A DNA stretch of 12,971 bases from Chitinophagales bacterium (GTDB lineage Bacteria; Bacteroidota; Bacteroidia; Chitinophagales; Saprospiraceae), in assembly GCA_013298445.1 (NCBI GenBank), contig JAAFHQ010000072.1, positions 1 to 12,971 on the forward strand, given 5' to 3'. The translations under genes were made by a program, and so were the position numbers. The notes under the pieces are model-generated. The model made no database searches, was not told the DNA's origin, and worked only from the letters and a program-made list of their open reading frames with translations. Positions 1 through 4,366 of the stretch are shown in pieces. Every line of letters starts with the position of its first letter. Positions within the stretch are counted from its first letter, which is position 1.

Positions 1-689
1 AGCAAATACACATGGCGCAAAAAATGGTAAGAGCGGTGTTGTTCCTGTAAAGGGGCCAATTGCTCGTAGTAGGCTCTGGCCGGGGAGGGCTCAGCTGAGA
101 CGTTTTGATCGAACAAATGACTGTATACCAAACGGATGTACAAATCCTCAGCCAGATTTTCACTTTGCCAAAGCTGCACGTATTGGGTGTGCAATTCATC
201 GTAATACTTCAGTTTTCGGGCATCCGGCTGGCGAGTGGAATAATAAAGGCGTAGAATTTTACTGATGTTCACCAACAATTCGGAAAACTGGTAGTATTCC
301 GCCCGTTTGAAAATTTTAAGCGCAAGGTCCACCGCTATTTTGCTGGCGCCCCGGTTGAGCAGAATTTTTACTGCTGCCCATTCTTTGCAACAACTGATGT
401 AAGCACGGTCCCAATCCGAATAACCAGCTTGTTTGACATCGATGAAAAATAGTGCATTGACCAGGCGGTTTTTGAGCTGGTTTTTGAGTTTGCGGTAGGC
501 ATGATCATTAGGTGCGGCACTGAAATAGTACTGGGCAGCCTCTTCATCCGTGCAAAATTCACGCGAAGCAATTTTGACATAAAGACTGTTGACCATTGAA
601 ACCCTACCTTGCTCGGCCTGCCCCAGCAATTCAATGGATTTGAGTTTGTTGCGGCTGACCAGATCAACCAAATCCTGAATAATTTCCAT
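1..689 (-). CDS. Hypothetical protein, helical, partial (C-terminus beyond left edge)
   Basis: An uninterrupted minus-strand frame starts at ATG 689-687 and runs off the left edge with 229 codons visible (last complete codon at 3-5). The product begins MEIIQDLVDLVSRNKLKSIE. It is soluble-looking, with no signal peptide or membrane segment, and is rich in Leu, Lys, Tyr, Arg and Glu in amphipathic helical patterns such as KLKNQLKNRLVNALFF (about residues 81-96) and KEWAAVKILLNRG. The alternation of paired helices resembles a TPR-like or other alpha-solenoid repeat, but no named domain can be assigned. A GAGGG stretch lies a few bases before the ATG and no in-frame ATG is seen just upstream, so this start is preferred. 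A different, longer frame overlaps it but has poor composition. The function is unknown. The gene is preceded by a 16-bp perfect palindrome about 33 bp upstream of the start. Confidence 0.72.
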   Translation of the reverse strand, partial: MEIIQDLVDLVSRNKLKSIELLGQAEQGRVSMVNSLYVKIASREFCTDEEAAQYYFSAAPNDHAYRKLKNQLKNRLVNALFFIDVKQAGYSDWDRAYISCCKEWAAVKILLNRGASKIAVDLALKIFKRAEYYQFSELLVNISKILRLYYSTRQPDARKLKYYDELHTQYVQLWQSENLAEDLYIRLVYSHLFDQNVSAEPSPARAYYEQLAPLQEQHRSYHFLRHVYL

Positions 690-721
690 AATACCCTCAA
701 TGTTGAACGAACGAAGAAATG

Positions 722-737
722 CCTGTTTGCAAACAGG
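722..737. promoter_or_regulatory. 16-bp perfect palindrome, candidate operator
   Basis: CCTGTTTGCAAACAGG is identical to its own reverse complement. It lies 33 bp upstream of the ATG of the partial minus-strand gene (start 689), where a dimeric transcription factor could act. No loop separates the halves, so a DNA-binding site is more likely than an RNA hairpin. The binding protein is unknown. Confidence 0.35.
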
Positions 738-856
738 TTGAGTGCAAATGGAAATTGTTTAAAAGGTTGCAGTAGGAAATGGTAATAAAGGCAAGCAATG
801 GATAAATACTTGGTCCAAATATGCTGCCTTTTTTTGAAAGAAGCAATATAGAGGGC

Positions 857-884
857 AAAAAAAAAGCCCATCTAAGATGAGCCC
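857..884 (-). terminator. Intrinsic terminator on minus strand
   Basis: Read on the minus strand, GCTCATC-TTA-GATGGGC forms a 7-bp stem (one G-U pair) with a 3-base loop, followed directly by nine T residues. It points away from the EamA transporter gene and toward the partial gene starting at 689. It lies about 370 bases past the transporter stop, so it may instead end a separate small transcript made within the gap. Confidence 0.65.
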
Positions 885-1052
885 GAACTTGCCTTACATA
901 GAAACTATTATTTACACTACCTTTCCTAATTGCTGGATTTTCAATGAAATAAGCCGCTGGTTAAAGCAGGGGAGAGGGCTTCTCTGATTTCCCTCCCCCG
1001 GTCTTGCTAATCACCCTTAGTTAACAATGATCCTCTTTTATCAAAAATCATA
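857..1052 (-). ncRNA. Candidate small structured RNA (no known family)
   Basis: On the minus strand a TATCTTTG box (1056-1063) that matches the Bacteroidota -7 consensus is followed by about 195 bases with no good reading frame. These contain a GC-rich hairpin, GGGGGAGGG (991-999) pairing with CCCTCTCCCC (969-978), and end at a U-tract terminator (857-884). Flanking AGCA/TGCT and GTTAA/TTAAC pairings (to about 960 and 1025) could lengthen the stem. No clear -33 TTTG is seen at the right distance, and the sequence does not resemble 6S, SRP, tmRNA or RNase P RNA as I recognise them. A trailing 3' region of the transporter mRNA is the main alternative. Confidence 0.25.
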
Positions 1053-1187
1053 GGTCAAAGATAGCGGGACCCGGAGTGCCACACAGTACCAGAAAGACGT
1101 GCTAAGTTCCAACGCAGAATTGCGGAGAAATTCAATTGGAAGGTTTGTAATTTTTTGATAAACAATGTGTAATGAAAGGATTCGAAT

Positions 1188-1217
1188 TGTAGAGACGCAC
1201 GGCCGTGCGTCTCTACA
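1188..1217. repeat. 30-bp perfect palindrome, GTAGAGACGCACGG type
   Basis: The half-site TGTAGAGACGCACGG is followed immediately by its exact reverse complement, giving a 30-bp perfect palindrome centred at 1202/1203. Palindromes of the GTAGAGACGC...GCGTCTCTAC type are, to my knowledge, dispersed in many copies in intergenic DNA of several Bacteroidota and cyanobacteria. It sits 33 bases past the stop of the EamA transporter gene and could also form a terminator-like or mRNA-stabilising hairpin there, although it has no T-run. Confidence 0.7.
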
Positions 1218-1249
1218 GTGCGTTGCCCTCAATTTTTAATGCGCTCAGA

Positions 1250-2143
1250 TTATTTTTTAATTGTCCCCAGCTTATTTAAAAACGGATAGGAGAAAACCAC
1301 CGCCATAATCACCGCCGCACCCCAATAAAAAGTAGAGCTGACTTCTTTGTCTTCGTTCAGCAAAAGCCAGGCGAGCACAATGGCATAAACCGGCTCCAGA
1401 TTCATGGTTAAGTTGGAGGTGAAAGCGGAAAGATGTTTTAATGCATTCAAAGACAGGACGTAAGCAAAGGTTGTGCACAACAAGGCCAATACCAATAAAT
1501 AAACCCAATCACTCCAATGCGGAGGTATCATGACTGGAAAACCCGCACTGCTCAAGCCCGAACCAATAATCACCAATCCCAAAAACAAACAGGCGCTGCT
1601 CAATTCCACAAAAGTGATGCTCATGGCATCGAGGTTTGCCACCTGGGACTTGTTCAAAATGGCAAATAACGCCGCCAACAATGCCGCGATGACCCCCACT
1701 ACCAGGCCATCCACCATCGAAAAATCGATGCCATTGACTACCAAAGCCATCCCGGGAATGATCAACAAACCCAGGCCAAGTTCGAGGAAATTGAATTTTT
1801 TCTTCAAAATCAAGGGCTCCAAAATGGCTGAAAAAAGAGAAGTAGAACCCATTGCCAGTACCCCAACCGAAGAATTTGACAATTTGATCGCGCCATAAAA
1901 AGCCAACCAGTGCAAACCCACGATGGTACCAATGCCCACCAAAACCAGCAATTGCCGTCGCGGCAGGGTCTTCAGCAGCTTGAATACATTGATCAGCAAC
2001 ATCAAACTCAGAGATGTAATCAACACCCGCCACCATACCAGTACCAGGGCGCTCAATTGAATCATTTTACCCAAAATGGCCGTAAGGCCAAAGAGCAAAA
2101 CTGCCAAATGCAGTTGTAGATACGCTTTTTGTGCTGTTGTCAT
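1250..2143 (-). CDS. EamA/DMT family transporter, inner membrane
   Basis: The 297-residue product is almost entirely hydrophobic, with about ten membrane segments in two homologous halves, the usual length and layout of the drug/metabolite transporter (DMT) superfamily with two EamA domains (roughly residues 8-135 and 148-290). The first half ends with FYGAIKLSNS...GVLAMGSTSLFSAILEPLIL and the second with LNALKHLSAFTSNLTMNLEP, VYAIVLAWLLLNE. This A...L..EP......E signature at the fourth helix of each half is typical of EamA. Substrates vary across the family (amino acids, sugars, metabolites, drugs), so none can be named. The ATG at 2143 gives a short Lys-containing N-terminus before the first helix. 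The gene is divergent from the peroxiredoxin gene with 117 bases between them, which must contain both promoters. A palindromic hairpin follows the stop. Confidence 0.9.
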   Translation of the reverse strand: MTTAQKAYLQLHLAVLLFGLTAILGKMIQLSALVLVWWRVLITSLSLMLLINVFKLLKTLPRRQLLVLVGIGTIVGLHWLAFYGAIKLSNSSVGVLAMGSTSLFSAILEPLILKKKFNFLELGLGLLIIPGMALVVNGIDFSMVDGLVVGVIAALLAALFAILNKSQVANLDAMSITFVELSSACLFLGLVIIGSGLSSAGFPVMIPPHWSDWVYLLVLALLCTTFAYVLSLNALKHLSAFTSNLTMNLEPVYAIVLAWLLLNEDKEVSSTFYWGAAVIMAVVFSYPFLNKLGTIKK

Positions 2144-2260
2144 TGAACTATTCTACTGGTTTGTTTATTTAGGTAGGCAAGATAAAATCATTTTTTACCA
2201 ATAAGTGCGAGACCACATTGATTAATTGCGATCTGGCACTAATCATTAATTCAGATAACC

Positions 2261-2722
2261 ATGTTACAAGTTGGTGATCAGGCTCCAGCCTTTACGCTGT
2301 TTTCCAGTGACAAAAAAGAAGTGAAGTTGGAAGACTTTCAAGGACAAAATGTCGTTTTGTTGTTTTTCCCTCTGGCGTTTACCAGTGTATGTACCGCTGA
2401 ATTGTGCAACATGCGTGACGACATTGCCTTTTATCAGGGACTGAATGCCCAGATTCTGGGCCTCTCGGTGGATTCTGTTTACACTTTGGCAAAATTCAAA
2501 GAAGAGCAACATTTGAATTTTCCACTGCTGTCTGATTTTAACAAAACGATTTCGACCGCCTATGGCGCCTTGTACCCCAAATTTGGTTTTGGAATGGAAG
2601 GTGTTTCCAAACGCGCCGCTTTTGTAATTGATGGCAATGGAACAATCCAATACGCCGAAGTGTTGGAAAATGCGGGAGAAATGCCGAATTTTGCCAATGT
2701 AAAAGCAGCCTTAGGGCGATAA
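2261..2722 (+). CDS. Peroxiredoxin (AhpC/TSA family, PrxQ/AhpE-like)
   Basis: The 153-residue protein has the thioredoxin-like peroxiredoxin fold and would reduce hydrogen peroxide or organic hydroperoxides in the cytoplasm. The active site reads FFPLAFTSVCTAELC: Pro37, Thr41 and peroxidatic Cys44 form the PxxxTxxC motif, and Arg118 in SKRAAFVID fits the conserved active-site arginine. A second cysteine, Cys49, lies five residues after Cys44, the position of the resolving cysteine in PrxQ/BCP enzymes, so an intramolecular disulfide recycled by thioredoxin is likely. The PLAFTSVC wording is closer to the AhpE branch, so the exact subfamily is open. No signal peptide is present. The gene stands alone between a divergent transporter and a long downstream hairpin. 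No clear SD precedes the ATG. Confidence 0.92.
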   Translation: MLQVGDQAPAFTLFSSDKKEVKLEDFQGQNVVLLFFPLAFTSVCTAELCNMRDDIAFYQGLNAQILGLSVDSVYTLAKFKEEQHLNFPLLSDFNKTISTAYGALYPKFGFGMEGVSKRAAFVIDGNGTIQYAEVLENAGEMPNFANVKAALGR

Positions 2723-2826
2723 AAAAATAAAATGTTCATTTTGCCAAAGGATTAGATAAGTAAACGTTTCATTTCAAGTGTCTTATCTAATCCTTTAGCT
2801 CGAAAAAAATGAACATTTATTTTTGC
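2722..2826. repeat. Long two-tier inverted repeat, possible bidirectional terminator
   Basis: A perfect 15-bp inner stem (AAAGGATTAGATAAG at 2746-2760 with its complement at 2782-2796, 21-base loop) is enclosed by a perfect 13-bp outer stem (AAATGTTCATTTT at 2730-2742 with 2806-2818). An asymmetric internal loop separates them (3 versus 9 bases), and A/T-rich tracts pair loosely outside. It begins at the peroxiredoxin stop codon and ends in ATTTATTTTT, so it may stop transcription. The tiered structure also fits a small palindromic repeat element. Confidence 0.6.
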
Positions 2827-2868
2827 CCACTATTTTGGCTGTTCTTAATTAATTGCTAGTGGCAACTG

Positions 2869-2904
2869 ACTGTTTTGACCAGTTTTTGAGCTGGTCAAAA
2901 CAGT
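2869..2904. promoter_or_regulatory. Perfect 14-bp inverted repeat upstream of clpS
   Basis: ACTGTTTTGACCAG (2869-2882) is repeated inverted as CTGGTCAAAACAGT (2891-2904) across an 8-base loop, TTTTTGAG. It ends 31 bases before the clpS ATG. There is no T-run after it, so it is not a typical terminator. It could be an operator over the clpS promoter or a 5' leader hairpin. A weak promoter reading, TTTG at 2885-2888 and TAAACTAG at 2911-2918, would overlap it. Confidence 0.4.
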
Positions 2905-2935
2905 ACACATTAAACTAGTATTCATTCAAAAAACA

Positions 2936-3238
2936 ATGATCACCGCGTACAATCCTGAGGTTGAAGAATTAGAAGAAGTATTGGTAGAAGACGAGATCGA
3001 TGAGCTATTGGGCCACCATTCGCGTCTGATTGTGTACAACGATGACCACAACACTTTTGAATGGGTCATTCAGTGTTTTGTAGAAGTATTGGAACATGCC
3101 CAGGATCAGGCCGAACAGTTGGCCTTAATCATCCACTTTAAAGGAAAAGCAACAGTCAAAACTGCTCCCAAAAAAGAATTGAAGCCCAAAAAAGACGCTT
3201 TGATTGATCGAGGGCTTTCGGCAGTCATTGAAGATTAA
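2936..3238 (+). CDS. clpS: ATP-dependent Clp protease adaptor ClpS
   Basis: This 100-residue protein is the ClpS adaptor, which binds N-degrons (destabilising N-terminal residues) and hands the substrates to a ClpA- or ClpC-type unfoldase with ClpP in the cytoplasm. The ClpS core covers about residues 29-98: VYNDDHNTFEWVIQCFVEVL contains Asn35, Asp36 and Asp37, which match the substrate amino-group contacts in E. coli ClpS, and His67 in LIIHFKGKA matches E. coli His66. The gatekeeper position, Met40 in E. coli, is Phe41 here, and the preceding Pro is Thr40. The N-terminal tail (residues 8-24) is strongly acidic (EVEELEEVLVEDEIDEL), a part that in other ClpS proteins engages the unfoldase. The length is normal. 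No clp gene is adjacent. A perfect inverted repeat lies just upstream. Confidence 0.93.
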   Translation: MITAYNPEVEELEEVLVEDEIDELLGHHSRLIVYNDDHNTFEWVIQCFVEVLEHAQDQAEQLALIIHFKGKATVKTAPKKELKPKKDALIDRGLSAVIED

Positions 3239-3413
3239 ATTTTTGAATCTATTTTCGAGCAAACCATTCAAATCTTACGGCAAGCGCGCTCCATCGTTTT
3301 GCCAAACAAATTTAAAAGCCTATTTTTGCGTTTAAGCAAAAAAAGCTTAGTCTAAATCCCTCAAATTAATGGTTTGCAGAAATTTTATTTTGTCACCTAG
3401 CGCATAAGTATAA

Positions 3414-4196
3414 ATGGAATACCCTACCATTAAGGACGGTAAATACACATATATTGAAACCCAGGGCGGAGAAGAAACCCTCATCCTGCTGCATGGCCTT
3501 TTTGGCGCTTTGAGCAATTTTGAAGGGATAATTGCTGCCTTTGGCCAGTCTTACAATGTGGTGATCCCAATTTTACCCATGTTTGAATTGCCCATCCGGG
3601 AAGTATCTGTGATGGGGCTGGTGGATCATCTTGCCGATTTTATCAAAGACAAAGGCTATCACAAAGTGCACCTGTTGGGCAACTCTCTGGGTGGGCATAT
3701 TGCGCTGTTGTACACCCTAGGGCATCAGGAAAAAATCGCTTCCTTGATTTTGACGGGTAGTTCCGGGTTGTTTGAAAGTGCTATGGGCAATAGTTTTCCC
3801 AAACGTGGTGACTACGAATACATCAAGAAAAAAACCCAGGACACCTTCTACGATCCGACCATTGCCTCCAATGAACTGATCGATGAAGTATACAGCATCG
3901 TCAACGACCGCAACCGGGCCATCAGAGTAATTGCTACTTCCAAATCGGCAGTGCGGCACAACCTCGGTGATAAGTTGCACAACATTAAAGTACCTACTCT
4001 GCTCATCTGGGGCCGCCAGGATCAGGTGACTCCCGCATTTGTAGGTGAGAAGTTTCACGAAATGATCCCACAGTCACGGCTGCACCTGATCGAATTTTGT
4101 GGTCACGCACCCATGATGGAGAAAAAAGAAGAATTCAACCGCCATCTATCGGCTTTCCTTCAGGAGGTATCTGGTTTGGTGCCGGCAAGCAAATAG
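3414..4196 (+). CDS. Alpha/beta hydrolase
   Basis: The 260-residue product is a soluble alpha/beta-hydrolase-fold enzyme. The nucleophile elbow is GNSLGGH with Ser91. The oxyanion-hole strand is LILLHGLFG (His27-Gly28), and the remaining triad residues are most likely Asp203 in LLIWGRQDQVTP and His231 in FCGHAPMMEK. The short lid lies between about residues 118 and 185. Family members act as esterases, C-C hydrolases, haloperoxidases or lactonases, and nothing here fixes the substrate. No signal peptide is present. The ATG at 3414 follows an A/T-rich leader without a clear SD, as is usual in Bacteroidota. The gene is separated from clpS by 175 bases and is followed directly, one base after its stop, by a long purine-rich inverted repeat. 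It looks monocistronic. Confidence 0.92.
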   Translation: MEYPTIKDGKYTYIETQGGEETLILLHGLFGALSNFEGIIAAFGQSYNVVIPILPMFELPIREVSVMGLVDHLADFIKDKGYHKVHLLGNSLGGHIALLYTLGHQEKIASLILTGSSGLFESAMGNSFPKRGDYEYIKKKTQDTFYDPTIASNELIDEVYSIVNDRNRAIRVIATSKSAVRHNLGDKLHNIKVPTLLIWGRQDQVTPAFVGEKFHEMIPQSRLHLIEFCGHAPMMEKKEEFNRHLSAFLQEVSGLVPASK

Positions 4197-4299
4197 ATAA
4201 AAGTTGAGGAGTTGAGGAGTTGAGAAGTTTAGGCTACCGCAGCGACTTAGACGCTACCGTTCTAAACTCCTCAACTTCTAAACTCCTCAACCCTTTTAT
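4197..4299. repeat. Imperfect inverted repeat built of GTTGAGGA units
   Basis: The left arm (4197-4232) iterates GTTGAGGA-like units (AAGTTGAGGAGTTGAGGAGT, then TGAGAAGTTTAG). The right arm (4262-4299) is its imperfect reverse complement (CTAAACTCCTCAACTTCTAA and onward to CCCTTTTAT). The 29-base loop carries the direct repeat GCTACCG (4233-4239 and 4253-4259). The element starts one base after the hydrolase stop codon. It may stop or stabilise the mRNA, and it also looks like a dispersed intergenic repeat. The strong purine/pyrimidine strand bias of the arms is notable. Confidence 0.6.
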
Positions 4300-4316
4300 C
4301 CCCCACAGCGGGTGAT

Positions 4317-4345
4317 TTTGTTACAAACTATCATTCTTATTTTTC
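4317..4345 (+). promoter_or_regulatory. Candidate Bacteroidota promoter for the M1 aminopeptidase
   Basis: TTTG (4317-4320), a 17-base spacer, and TATTTTTC (4338-4345) match the -33 TTTG / -7 TAnnTTTG consensus with one mismatch. The start codon is 21 bases downstream, implying a very short leader. Confidence 0.4.
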
Positions 4346-4366
4346 GCGGAAAAAATTGAACATAGC

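Larger units (their letters stand above)
690..1249. other. 560-base gene-free region with several structured elements
   Basis: I see no convincing protein gene here. The region contains, in order, a 16-bp perfect palindrome (722-737), a minus-strand intrinsic terminator (857-884), a GC-rich hairpin (969-999) with possible outer pairing to about 960 and 1025, a TAnnTTTG-type box on the minus strand (1056-1063), and a 30-bp perfect palindrome (1188-1217). The two short frames that cross it lack coding character. Confidence 0.7.

Noticed and set aside
368..871. 167-codon minus-strand frame
   Set aside because: It overlaps the better frame starting at 689 in a different phase, runs through the palindrome and terminator region, and has non-protein-like composition.
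1007..1051. 14-residue minus-strand reading frame (MIFDKRGSLLTKGD) just after the TATCTTTG box
   Set aside because: It is too short to judge and has no recognisable ribosome binding site; it may be a leader peptide but nothing supports it.
1041..1232. 63-codon minus-strand frame
   Set aside because: It reads straight through the 30-bp palindrome and has no family resemblance or coding character.
1530..1898. Plus-strand frames inside the EamA gene (also 1910-2119)
   Set aside because: They are antisense shadows of a clear membrane transporter gene.
3331..3353. Short TAAGC-A7-GCTTA hairpin between clpS and the hydrolase
   Set aside because: The 5-bp stem is too weak and the A-run is in the loop, so it is not a credible terminator.
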